DNA from: CAYLNH01 sp964384625
GTDB lineage: Bacteria > Verrucomicrobiota > Lentisphaeria > JABSQK01
Direction of reading: 5' to 3'
DNA length: 14,630 nucleotides
Assembly (NCBI GenBank): GCA_964384625.1
Contig: CAYLNH010000175.1
Coordinates: forward strand, 1-14,630
This document shows, piece after piece, positions 4,854-13,061 of the stretch. The notes under the pieces are model-generated. The model did not search any database. It was not told the origin of the DNA and saw only the letters and a list, made by a program, of their open reading frames with translations. The position numbers were made by a program, and so were the translations under genes. Every line of letters begins with the position of its first letter. Positions within the stretch are counted from its first letter, which is position 1.

Positions 4854-7221
4854 TAATCAACCGGCTGAACGCCGGGACGACGATGATGGCCGCGACATAG
4901 CCGCCGGCGATGCCGCCGAGCAGTGTCAGGCCGATCGAGAACAGCGCCGGATGTCTGGCGGACAACAAGGTGGCCGCACCGATCAACGTGGTGCCCGCCG
5001 ACAAAGTAATGGCCGAGAACGTACCGACTTTCAAGTTGTGCGCATACGAGTGCACGGCAAAGATGCCGTAGTCGATGCACAGCCCGATCACCACGATCGC
5101 AGCGAACAAGGTCACCACCGTCATGGGCCGTCCCAATGCCGTGGTCAGCGCCAGGATACAGACAACACCGAAAGCCACCGGCACGAGCGAGATCAACGTC
5201 ATCCTGATGTTGCGCAACAGGAGCGCACACGACATCAGCACCAGGCTGCAGGCGAGGATCGCCACCCGGGAGATCTCCCTGGAGTAGTCGTTGGTCAACG
5301 TTTGCGAGATCGAAGCGCGCGAGATGATCATCGGTTTGTACTTGTCCTGCGGCAGGTCCTGCAGACGTCTGATATTCCCCTTCGTATCGGGGACATAGGT
5401 GAACGCGTAGATCCGGTTGCCCTGCGGCTGGATAAAGCGCTGCTGCAGTTCCGACAGGATCTGGTTGTCCTTCGGATTCACGGCGATCTCCGCGGGCGGC
5501 TCAGCGAGTTGTTTGAGAAACGGATCAAAGGCGTCTTCGGTAAACCCATATCCGGCGCCGGCTCGTACCAGGCGGCGGCGCACGGCCGCAATCCGTTCGG
5601 GCGTCCAGAACTGCTTCCAGTTTTGCAGGTTCTGCCGGCGTTCGTCGGCGGATTTCCAGATGCGCGCGAAACTGACCACTTCGACGTCCGGCAAACGCGC
5701 CGTGATCTCGTGATAGACCCAGTCATTGGCCTGCAGCGCGCCCTCCAGATTGTCGGCGCCGACCACAACCATGGCCTGGCCGGCATCGCCCTGGCCCCAG
5801 ACTTCCTGGAAGCGTTCCTCCTGCTCGAGGTATTTCTTCTCAGTGCCGTCGAGCAGGGCCATGTCGCTTTCGAACGAGGCGCAGGACAGACTCGGCAGCA
5901 GGGAGACGAAGGCCAGCAGGGCAATCGCGCAGATCACACCGGCCTGGCGCTTTGTCCAATCCGGCAGTTTCCATCTGCCGGCGCCGGCGTCCGCCTGGTG
6001 CTTGATGAACGCCGGCAGCAGCAGTAACGCGATCGCCACGGAGAACACGATACTGAGCAAGGCCAGCCAGGCGAGCTGACGGTAGCCGGGGATCGCGCTG
6101 AACAGAAACGCCGCGAACACGCCGGACGTCGTCAACGCCCCGAGGACGATCGGACGCATCACCCGCCGCACGGCGTCAGCCGACGACGCCGTCCGTTTCA
6201 CCGCGATGTAAATATGAATGCCGTAGTCCACGGCAATACCGGCGATGACGCTGCCGAAGCCGATGGCCATCGGCGACAGCGTGCCCATGACGACGGCGCA
6301 CAGACTGAGCGCGCCGACGACCGCGACCATGGGAATCGCGAACACAGCGCCGGCCCGCGGATCGCGGAAGTAGAAGACAAACAACGCGATAAAGGCAATC
6401 GTCACGATGGTCAGCGTGACGCGGATGTCGCGTTTGATCACGCGTTCATTGCTGACGGTGTGCTGGTGACCGCAGACAATATCGACTTCCGCCCAATCCG
6501 GCAATTGCGCACACTGCTCATTCAACAGCGCCAGGAGGTCCTTGGATTTGCCGGAGTCGGTAAAATCCACGTTCGTCTCGATGACCACCATGGCGTAGTT
6601 GCCGTCGCGACTGAGGATATGGCCGTCCTCAACCCGCAGGTCATAACCGAACGACGTGGCCAGATCGCGCAGGCGATGGAGGATGTCCATACGGATATCG
6701 AGCGGGTCAGAGCGCAGGCCGGACAGCATGAAGCTGCCCTGCGGCTTGAGCAACTGCATGTACTTGCTGCGGATCTTGCGGTTGATCTGCTTTTGCGTCA
6801 GTCGCGCTTCCATCGTCTTCAGATCATCCGCGTCGATCAACTCCGGCGCGCGTTTCAGGAACTCGCCCATTTCGGTAATGACCTGTTCCTGTTTGAAACC
6901 GGTGACAACACGATCCACCAACGGCGATTCCAGCGATGCCGCCAGCGCCTCCACAGCCCGGATGAACTCGGCTTGGGAGACGTCGGGATCGCTCTTGTGT
7001 ACCGACAGCACCGCCTTGCCGGAGAAATCCGTATCGCGCAGGAAGGTGATCGTAGCCAGCGTCTCACTGTTCTCGGGCAGCATTACCGTCAGCGACGGAT
7101 CGAGGGACAGCCGCAGGAAGCCGAGTCCACTCAACAGCAGGGCAGCCAGAACCGCGGCGGCAACCCGAACGGGGTGCTTCTGCAGCGCCGCGAACCAGGA
7201 TGCCAGCCGGTCATTTGCCAC
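4810..7221 (-). CDS. MMPL/RND-family lipid exporter
   Basis: Integral inner-membrane transporter of 803 residues. The topology is that of RND/MMPL proteins: one N-terminal membrane helix (about 17-38), a large periplasmic domain, a helix cluster (about 268-405), a further helix near 427-445, a second periplasmic domain and a C-terminal helix cluster (about 660-790). Both helix clusters carry the family's DYGI segment (AVDYGIHIY and CIDYGIFAV). Such exporters sit beside LolA-like and DUF3261 proteins in aryl polyene clusters and are thought to move the lipid product out of the inner membrane using proton-motive force. I chose GTG 7221, which overlaps the LolA gene by 11 bases and has AAGGA eight bases upstream. 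A longer ATG frame from 7260 adds 13 non-hydrophobic residues inside LolA. The stop codon is followed directly by the GC-rich hairpin element. Confidence 0.92.
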   Translation of the reverse strand: MANDRLASWFAALQKHPVRVAAAVLAALLLSGLGFLRLSLDPSLTVMLPENSETLATITFLRDTDFSGKAVLSVHKSDPDVSQAEFIRAVEALAASLESPLVDRVVTGFKQEQVITEMGEFLKRAPELIDADDLKTMEARLTQKQINRKIRSKYMQLLKPQGSFMLSGLRSDPLDIRMDILHRLRDLATSFGYDLRVEDGHILSRDGNYAMVVIETNVDFTDSGKSKDLLALLNEQCAQLPDWAEVDIVCGHQHTVSNERVIKRDIRVTLTIVTIAFIALFVFYFRDPRAGAVFAIPMVAVVGALSLCAVVMGTLSPMAIGFGSVIAGIAVDYGIHIYIAVKRTASSADAVRRVMRPIVLGALTTSGVFAAFLFSAIPGYRQLAWLALLSIVFSVAIALLLLPAFIKHQADAGAGRWKLPDWTKRQAGVICAIALLAFVSLLPSLSCASFESDMALLDGTEKKYLEQEERFQEVWGQGDAGQAMVVVGADNLEGALQANDWVYHEITARLPDVEVVSFARIWKSADERRQNLQNWKQFWTPERIAAVRRRLVRAGAGYGFTEDAFDPFLKQLAEPPAEIAVNPKDNQILSELQQRFIQPQGNRIYAFTYVPDTKGNIRRLQDLPQDKYKPMIISRASISQTLTNDYSREISRVAILACSLVLMSCALLLRNIRMTLISLVPVAFGVVCILALTTALGRPMTVVTLFAAIVVIGLCIDYGIFAVHSYAHNLKVGTFSAITLSAGTTLIGAATLLSARHPALFSIGLTLLGGIAGGYVAAIIVVPAFSRLIIERKISANDSCEAQ

Positions 7222-7849
7222 GACCGAAGTCCTTCCACACCGAGGCCGGGATGGCTTCATTCAATTTGGTATTCGAGAAGGCGATCGTCGTTGTATCCCC
7301 GCTCAGGTAGTCGATGGAAATGCGGTTGACGTATTTGCCGTCTTTCTGGATCCGGACGGTAACGAGTTTGACGGCCTTTGCCGCCAGACTGCCGTCGCGC
7401 GGGCGAAACTCCAGGACCATCGGCTCGACCTGTTTAACCGCCATGTCATAGTCTTTCTTGAGTTCGCCGAAGCGGCCCGAGAACCAGGCTTTGATCTGCC
7501 CCAGCACCTGCTTGAAAATCGGGTTGCTGCCGACATCGAAGGCCTGCACTTTGTTCGTGTCTTCGTCCCACTGTTTCGCCTGTTTGTCATCCATCATCAG
7601 CTCGAACCGCATAGGCTCGTCATTGCGCCACAGCAGGCGGCCGGGGGCCTCGAGCTTCAGATGTCCCTTCAGCGTCAGCGTCTGCTTGAGAATCTTCAGC
7701 CGGCGTTTCTCGACGAAGTCGGCCTGTACCGTCTTGATGGTGGAGAAGCTCTTCTCCAGCTTGTCCAGTACGGCTTGCTCACCGGGGGCGTCGCCGCCGA
7801 CGACGACGGTCACGAGCAGTATTGCAGAGATGATCAGAGACCGAATCAT
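7211..7849 (-). CDS. LolA-like outer membrane lipid/lipoprotein carrier
   Basis: Periplasmic protein of 212 residues with a clear signal peptide (MIRSLIISAILLVTVVVGG, cleavage near residue 21). The region after it has the LolA pattern: TVQADFVEKRRLKIL, then GHLKLEAPGRLLW, consistent with the half-barrel that shields hydrophobic cargo. Housekeeping LolA carries lipoproteins across the periplasm, whereas LolA-like proteins in aryl polyene-type clusters are presumed to carry the cluster's own lipid. The ATG overlaps the stop of the upstream fusion gene in an ATGA junction, with AAGGAG seven bases before the ATG, so translation is probably coupled. The placement between acyltransferase and exporter supports a dedicated carrier. 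Substrate is unproven. Confidence 0.88.
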   Translation of the reverse strand: MIRSLIISAILLVTVVVGGDAPGEQAVLDKLEKSFSTIKTVQADFVEKRRLKILKQTLTLKGHLKLEAPGRLLWRNDEPMRFELMMDDKQAKQWDEDTNKVQAFDVGSNPIFKQVLGQIKAWFSGRFGELKKDYDMAVKQVEPMVLEFRPRDGSLAAKAVKLVTVRIQKDGKYVNRISIDYLSGDTTTIAFSNTKLNEAIPASVWKDFGRGK

Positions 7850-9999
7850 GATGATTCTCCTTCAGGTTCACGATACACTTTGATCTCGCCCCTGGCGATA
7901 CATTCATCGCCGTTCAAAACGGTCCCCACCAGGATACCGAAATTGTCGAGCTTGGCGTCCTTGAACATGTGAATGGTCAGGACATCGCCGACAGACGCCT
8001 GTCCCAGGACCTCGAGTTTTTTCGCACCGATCAAGAAACCGAGGCCCTGTTTGCGGCAGCGGTTTCGAAACCCGTCATCCGCGGCGGTCGCCTGCGCCAT
8101 CAACTCGAGATAGGCGGCGTCCTCGACCTTCCCCGGCGCCTGCAGGAAGGGCCAGTCGGCCGTTACGGCGGCCTCGACCCAGCTGTAACGATCGCCGATC
8201 TCCAGGATGCGGTCCACCAGACGCATGGGTTTCCGGTGCGGGATGACGGTCTCCGCCGCCAGCGGCAAGCCGTCGATATCGTCCCGGCGCTCGGCATTTC
8301 GCCGGCACAACGGGTCGGAAGCGAGATAGTCGCCGGTCAACTCATAGGCGACAGCGCGGCAGCCGCCGCAGCGATTCAGCAGGTCGCAGTCGGCGCACGG
8401 CCCCGAGATGGTCTCGCGCCAGGCACGGATGTCCTCCAGCACTTCACTGTCGCGCAGAACTTCAACCAGGGTCTGTTCGTGCAGATTGCCGATCACCAGA
8501 TCGATGCCGGGATCCGCGAAAACATTGCCGTCACGGTCAACGCAGCAGGAGAACAGCGGCGCCGCGCACCAGGCGTTGCTACCGGCCAGCGGATACTCAT
8601 CGCCGGCGGAAACCAGCTCGACAGCATCCTGGATTGCGTCGGCGTTCTCGCGCAGCCAGAACCTGTCGACGTCATCGAGTTTCGTGCCGACACCGGCGAT
8701 CTGCAAATCCACCTGTTGCTCACGCAACCACGCCGACACTGCCGGTAGTGCCGTTACGCTCTCCCGGCAGAGCACAGTACTGCATCGTCTTGGCTGCTGT
8801 CGCTCCGGAATCATGTTCAGGGCCTCCTGCAGGGCGGCCTGCGCCGCGACGGCATCGCGCTCGCGCCAGAAAACGCGGTTCAAGGCAAAGACGATCTCGG
8901 CGGCCGCCGTATTCAGCCATTCGACCTGTGCCTCGGTCAACTGCCCCGGGATCAACTCGACCTCGACGGTCAGTGCTTCCCGGCCGATGACCTGCAGGAG
9001 GTCCCCGGCTTCAGCGGTGTCCCCGACTCCGCAAAGCGTGACCCGGCGGACGCCGACGGTCTTCGCCGCGACAATTAATTCCCGGCGCTGCGTCGCGGTC
9101 AACGGTTTCGCCGCCGGGCTCTCCAGTCGCGGGAATCTGGGTTTATCGTGTATGGCGCCGAACGACAGACGCAAGGCCAGCAGTTGCCGTTGCTCGACAG
9201 CCGCCAGGATATCCTGCCATGGAAACTGCCCGGGCGCGATCGTCGGCGCCGATGGCGGCGCGGCGGCTTTGCCTTCCATGCGTTTGAGCTCGGCGTCGAT
9301 GACGTCATGCACATGGTTCTTCAATTGGAACGGCGACATGTCTTTGTAGTCGTCATACGCGATCTGCGGCAGTCGCCGCACGCGGATGGTACAGGGGCTG
9401 AGAATCAGCGAGCCCTTCGGCATGAAGGTGCCGGTACCGGACAGGCAGATCGGCACGATCGGCGCCTGCGCCCGCAAAGCCAGGCGGAACACGGTACTGT
9501 GGAACGGGCCCATCTCGCCGGTGGTCGAACGCGTACCCTCGGGGAACGTGGCGAGATTGATGTTGTCGTCGAGGTACTCCTTGCCGCGCCGATAGAAGTC
9601 CGCGACCTCCATTTCGCGGACACTTAGGTAGCCGGCGCGACGCGCCATCCACCCGAGGAAGGGCAGGCGGAAGGGCCAGGCATTCGGCACCTGGATCGTC
9701 TCGCCCGGGGGGAACGCCATCATAAACGGGTCGGACGACGACCGGTGATTGCAGACGTAGATACAGCCGGGCGTCGGCTCGCCGCCGTGGTCTTCGTAGA
9801 CGATCTTGACCCAGGGCCAGAGCAGCCCGAGCATGATGCGGCCGTAGACTTTGATCAGGTTCCGGAACTTGCGCATGGCCGCCCGGTGCGAGATGAAGGG
9901 CGCCTGCACCAGCAGATAGAGCGTGAGCAGCGGCGGAACCAGGACAAAGGCCAACAGAAACAGCGGCGGGTAGGTCAGATTAAGGAGAAGTTTCTTCAA
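7846..9999 (-). CDS. Fusion: PlsC acyltransferase + degenerate radical SAM/SPASM + ApeP-type hotdog
   Basis: Single 717-residue frame with three parts. Residues 1-240 are a PlsC-type acyltransferase with an N-terminal membrane helix (about 10-32), HRSSSD (His85, Asp90) and FPEGTRS (152-158); it would esterify a lipid acceptor with an ACP- or CoA-bound chain. Residues 260-470 follow the strand and helix order of a radical SAM core (RLSF near 277, GVRRVTLCGVGD near 316-327), but HDKPRFPR stands where CxxxCxxC should be, and no such motif exists anywhere in the protein. Residues 475-566 are SPASM-like: Cys478, DRDGNVF, then Cys535, 538, 544, 547 and 565 in a CADC...CGGCRA pattern; Asp496 replaces one expected Cys. 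Residues 580-712 are an ApeP-type hotdog with IPHRKP (His588) and ELMAQ (Glu632). The start is TTG 9999; no upstream in-frame ATG was seen and no strong ribosome binding site. It overlaps the LolA gene by four bases. The domain reading is from motifs alone. Confidence 0.85.
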   Translation of the reverse strand: MKKLLLNLTYPPLFLLAFVLVPPLLTLYLLVQAPFISHRAAMRKFRNLIKVYGRIMLGLLWPWVKIVYEDHGGEPTPGCIYVCNHRSSSDPFMMAFPPGETIQVPNAWPFRLPFLGWMARRAGYLSVREMEVADFYRRGKEYLDDNINLATFPEGTRSTTGEMGPFHSTVFRLALRAQAPIVPICLSGTGTFMPKGSLILSPCTIRVRRLPQIAYDDYKDMSPFQLKNHVHDVIDAELKRMEGKAAAPPSAPTIAPGQFPWQDILAAVEQRQLLALRLSFGAIHDKPRFPRLESPAAKPLTATQRRELIVAAKTVGVRRVTLCGVGDTAEAGDLLQVIGREALTVEVELIPGQLTEAQVEWLNTAAAEIVFALNRVFWRERDAVAAQAALQEALNMIPERQQPRRCSTVLCRESVTALPAVSAWLREQQVDLQIAGVGTKLDDVDRFWLRENADAIQDAVELVSAGDEYPLAGSNAWCAAPLFSCCVDRDGNVFADPGIDLVIGNLHEQTLVEVLRDSEVLEDIRAWRETISGPCADCDLLNRCGGCRAVAYELTGDYLASDPLCRRNAERRDDIDGLPLAAETVIPHRKPMRLVDRILEIGDRYSWVEAAVTADWPFLQAPGKVEDAAYLELMAQATAADDGFRNRCRKQGLGFLIGAKKLEVLGQASVGDVLTIHMFKDAKLDNFGILVGTVLNGDECIARGEIKVYREPEGESS

Positions 10000-10051
10000 A
10001 TGATACGCCCAGACCGGGCTTCAGAATGAGGCCCGCACAGGAGCCGGGTGG

Positions 10052-10321
10052 CTAGCCGGATGTGTCGCCCCCTTGTTCCTCGCGAACAGTAAGGATGTAG
10101 TCGTAAAGATCGTTCAGCGTTCGCACCTCGCGGATGCGCGCATCGCTGCGGGCGGAGACGCCGAACTTCTTCTGCAACGCCACCACGAGATCGACCATAT
10201 CCAGACTGTCCAGCCCGAGGTCCAGGAAGATATTGGCGTCCGGCACGAGTTGGTCGCTGTCAATTTCGAATTCGTCGGCAAAGACCTCATTGGTCATGGT
10301 GACGATTTCATCTCTGAGCAT
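10052..10321 (-). CDS. Acyl carrier protein
   Basis: Acidic 89-residue acyl carrier protein with the phosphopantetheine attachment motif LGLDSLDMVDL; Ser39 is the expected attachment site. It would hold the growing chain for the ketosynthase and hotdog domains encoded next to it. An AGGAA sits seven bases before the ATG. The gap to the upstream ketosynthase stop is 14 bases, and 52 bases separate it from the downstream fusion gene. The length is normal for the family, and being next to the ketosynthase suggests a dedicated ACP. The phosphopantetheinyl transferase that would activate it is not in the window. Confidence 0.95.
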   Translation of the reverse strand: MLRDEIVTMTNEVFADEFEIDSDQLVPDANIFLDLGLDSLDMVDLVVALQKKFGVSARSDARIREVRTLNDLYDYILTVREEQGGDTSG

Positions 10322-10335
10322 GAATCGGTTCCTAT

Positions 10336-11559
10336 CTATTCAGCTTGCCGGCAGACGAGTGCCGCATTGATGCCGCCGAAGGCAAAGCAATTCTTCAGCA
10401 GCACATCGATATCCAGTTTCCGCGTTTCGCGAACGTGGTCGATACCATCGCATTCCGGATCGACATTTTCCAGGTTTCGCGTGGCATAGACCTCGCCGGT
10501 TCGCATGGCTTCCAGTCCGGCAACCAGTTCAATGGCGCCGGAGGCGCCGAGGGTATGGCCCAGGTGGCCTTTCAGACTGTTCACCGGGACGCGATCGCCG
10601 AAGATCGCCCGAATGGCCTGGGCCTCGGCCGGATCACCGTGCACGGTGGCCGTCGCATGTGCGCTGACAAAATCGATGTCGGCGGTTTCAACTGCGGCAT
10701 CCGCCATGGCGCGATGCATGCAGGCCACCATCGCGTTCGTATCCGACTGCGTGATATGCGAACCGTTGCCGCAGGTGTGGTAGCCGACGATTTCACCGAG
10801 GATTTCGGCGCCGCGGGCTTTCGCGTGTTCGTATTCTTCGAGCACCACAACGCCGGCGCCCTCGCCGCAGACCAGGCCGTCGCGGTCCGTGTCGAACGGG
10901 CGCGAACTGCACTGCGGCTGGTCGTTATACTCGGTCGAGGCGGCATAAATAATGTCAAACGACGCGGTCACGGTCGGATGCAGTTCTTCGGCGCCGCCGC
11001 AGAGCATACAGGTCTGACGGCCGTTGCGGACGAGGTCGAAGCCGGCGCCGATCGCCTGCAGTCCGGAGGCACAGGCGGCGGCGGTCGCCAGCACCACGCC
11101 GCGGATGTTCAGGTACTGCGAGACGTTCATCGCGGCGGTGTGCGAGATGCTCTGGAAGAAACTGGTGGACGGCAGCAAGGTCAGGTCGTGGTCCGGCAGC
11201 ATGATCTCGAAGGCCTCACTGATGCTGGCGGCGCTGCCCATGGTGGAACCGACGACGGCGCCGACGGCGCCGCTGCCGAGGAACTCGGGATCAAGCCCGG
11301 CCTGGGCCACGGCCTGGTCGGCGGCCTGGGCCGCAAACAGACTCAACCGCCCCATGAACCGCCGGGAAGAACGCGGGATCGCGTTGGCGTTTTCCAGCGG
11401 CGCCGGGGCGCCGGTCAATGCCTGCAGTCCTTTGTATCCGGACCAATCCGTCATCCGCTGGACCGCACTCCGGCCGGCCGCCAGCCCGGACATCATCGCC
11501 TCGACGCCGATGCCCAACGGCGAAATCACGCCGGCGCCGGTTATGACTACACGCTTCAT
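10336..11559 (-). CDS. Beta-ketoacyl-ACP synthase, FabF type
   Basis: Condensing enzyme of 407 residues that would extend ACP-bound chains with malonyl units. The catalytic set is intact: Cys163 in AAACASG, His301 in AHATATVHGD, Lys330 and His335 in KGHLGHTLGASG. The canonical segment around the first His is HGTST; HATAT here is a conservative departure. A C-terminal CFAFGGINAALV loop is typical of the family. It is the only ketosynthase in the window and no chain-length-factor partner is visible, whereas aryl polyene clusters usually encode several. The ATG directly follows the TAG of the desaturase gene (zero-base gap), and the ACP gene begins 14 bases after its own stop, so the three are very likely co-transcribed. 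Confidence 0.95.
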   Translation of the reverse strand: MKRVVITGAGVISPLGIGVEAMMSGLAAGRSAVQRMTDWSGYKGLQALTGAPAPLENANAIPRSSRRFMGRLSLFAAQAADQAVAQAGLDPEFLGSGAVGAVVGSTMGSAASISEAFEIMLPDHDLTLLPSTSFFQSISHTAAMNVSQYLNIRGVVLATAAACASGLQAIGAGFDLVRNGRQTCMLCGGAEELHPTVTASFDIIYAASTEYNDQPQCSSRPFDTDRDGLVCGEGAGVVVLEEYEHAKARGAEILGEIVGYHTCGNGSHITQSDTNAMVACMHRAMADAAVETADIDFVSAHATATVHGDPAEAQAIRAIFGDRVPVNSLKGHLGHTLGASGAIELVAGLEAMRTGEVYATRNLENVDPECDGIDHVRETRKLDIDVLLKNCFAFGGINAALVCRQAE

Positions 11560-13053
11560 CTACAGCTTTCCAATTATCGACTTCTGGTACAGGTCCCGGT
11601 CGAGCATGGTCCGAACCACGATGAACGACGACATCATGGCGCCGACGACGCCCGGCTGCAACGCGCTCTGCCCCGCCGCAAACAGGTTCCGCAACGGCAG
11701 GCGGCCGATGCATTTGATCTGACCGACCTGCTGGCGGATACCATAGGCCGAACCATCGGGGGAGTTCAAGTAATCCCGGAAGGTCAACATCGAACTTGAC
11801 GTGAACGGTTTCAGATCGCCGAACTTGTGGCCGACCATCGCGTTCACGCGTTCGCACATGCGCGTGGTTTTGCGCGCCTTGTACTGCAGGTACTCCTGCG
11901 GCCGCCGACCGGTGTGCGTCTCCGCCCAGGCCGCGATATTGGCATACTCGCTGACCTCCAGAGCCGTCACGGCATGGACCGGCTTGCCGTTCAGCACCTC
12001 CCTGGACCGGATCAGCACGATGGCCGAGTCTTCTTCGCGCTCGGTTGCGTGGACCATCCGATTCACATCATCGCTCGGATAGATCGAGATGATGTTCGCC
12101 GTTGTGTCGTACAGCGTGCCGAACAGACCGAATACCGCGAAGAACCCGGAGGACGGCTCAAAGTCCGACAGCCGGTGGATGAAGCCGTTGCTGATCTTGT
12201 CCGGGGGCAGAGTCTGCAGCATCAGATGGGGGTGGATCGCGAAGACCGCCGACTCGAACGTGACTTCACGGCCGTCGCTCAAACGGAAGCCGCCGACGCG
12301 CTTGTCCTTGACATCGAGACACTCCTCGACCTCGGTCCTGCAGAGGATGTCGACATCCTCGGTTTTGAAGGCGTCGGCAAACGCCTCGACGAAGGCATCG
12401 CCGCCGTTCTCGACTTTCGCCACGGATTCATACATGCCGATACAGATGCGGCTGTGATCGGCGAAGGACACGTCGGCCGGCGCCGACCCGTAGCACATGC
12501 AGAAGCCGCTCAGCAGGGCCTTCAGCGTGCGGTTGTCGGTCAGGCCGTCAAGGACCTCCTGCAGACTGACGAAGTCCTCATCGAGCCGATCCACGGACAT
12601 GCCTTCATGGCGGATATTCATCGAGCCGGTCTCGCGGCAGACGCTCTTGACCATGTCGAAATAACGTTCAACGGCCTGGGCGTCGCCGGGGAAGTAATCC
12701 TTGAGCTGGCCGATGATTTCGGGGATGCCGGCGGGGAAGTTGTAGAGTTTGCCGTCCGGTTCCATCATAAACTGATTGACGGTGCCCACCTCGGGAAAAA
12801 CGGGGACAATACGATCCCGCATGTCGAGGGCGATCAGCATGTCATCGAGCAGGCCGCCCGGATTGAGGGAGCCGGTGAAGTGGAAACCGGTATCGAAAGG
12901 AATGCCGCGATAACGAAACCGCCGCAGGCTGCCGCCGATATACGGCGCCTTCTCGACCAACAACACGCGCCGGCCGCATCTTGCCAGCAGCAGCGTCGCC
13001 GTCAGCCCGGCGATCCCCGAGCCAACCACAACATGATCATAGTTCTCGGCCAT
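11560..13053 (-). CDS. CrtI-type phytoene desaturase-like FAD oxidoreductase
   Basis: FAD-dependent amine-oxidase/CrtI-fold protein of 497 residues, close to the usual CrtI length. The Rossmann dinucleotide motif VVVGSGIAG (Gly11, Gly13, Gly16) is followed by an acidic strand end, LLVEK. GFHFTGSLNPGG near residue 56 is typical of the COG1233 phytoene dehydrogenase group, and the C-terminal FAD segment NLFAAGQSALQPGVVGAMMSS is present. CrtI relatives desaturate or isomerise polyene chains. No carotenoid prenyl gene is visible, so the substrate here is more likely an ACP-bound or lipid-bound acyl chain, as proposed for the CrtI homologues of ladderane clusters. It lies eight bases after the ligase gene and abuts the ketosynthase gene. 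The exact reaction (desaturation, saturation or isomerisation) cannot be decided from sequence. Confidence 0.9.
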   Translation of the reverse strand: MAENYDHVVVGSGIAGLTATLLLARCGRRVLLVEKAPYIGGSLRRFRYRGIPFDTGFHFTGSLNPGGLLDDMLIALDMRDRIVPVFPEVGTVNQFMMEPDGKLYNFPAGIPEIIGQLKDYFPGDAQAVERYFDMVKSVCRETGSMNIRHEGMSVDRLDEDFVSLQEVLDGLTDNRTLKALLSGFCMCYGSAPADVSFADHSRICIGMYESVAKVENGGDAFVEAFADAFKTEDVDILCRTEVEECLDVKDKRVGGFRLSDGREVTFESAVFAIHPHLMLQTLPPDKISNGFIHRLSDFEPSSGFFAVFGLFGTLYDTTANIISIYPSDDVNRMVHATEREEDSAIVLIRSREVLNGKPVHAVTALEVSEYANIAAWAETHTGRRPQEYLQYKARKTTRMCERVNAMVGHKFGDLKPFTSSSMLTFRDYLNSPDGSAYGIRQQVGQIKCIGRLPLRNLFAAGQSALQPGVVGAMMSSFIVVRTMLDRDLYQKSIIGKL

Positions 13054-13061
13054 CGACGTTC

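Noticed and set aside
4705..6027. Long plus-strand 440-codon frame opposite the exporter
   Set aside because: Antisense shadow in GC-rich DNA; the composition is His/Gln/Arg-rich with no domain, while the minus-strand exporter is unmistakable.
6656..7972. Long plus-strand 438-codon frame opposite the exporter and LolA genes
   Set aside because: It spans several real minus-strand genes and their overlaps; low-complexity Ser/Arg-rich shadow.
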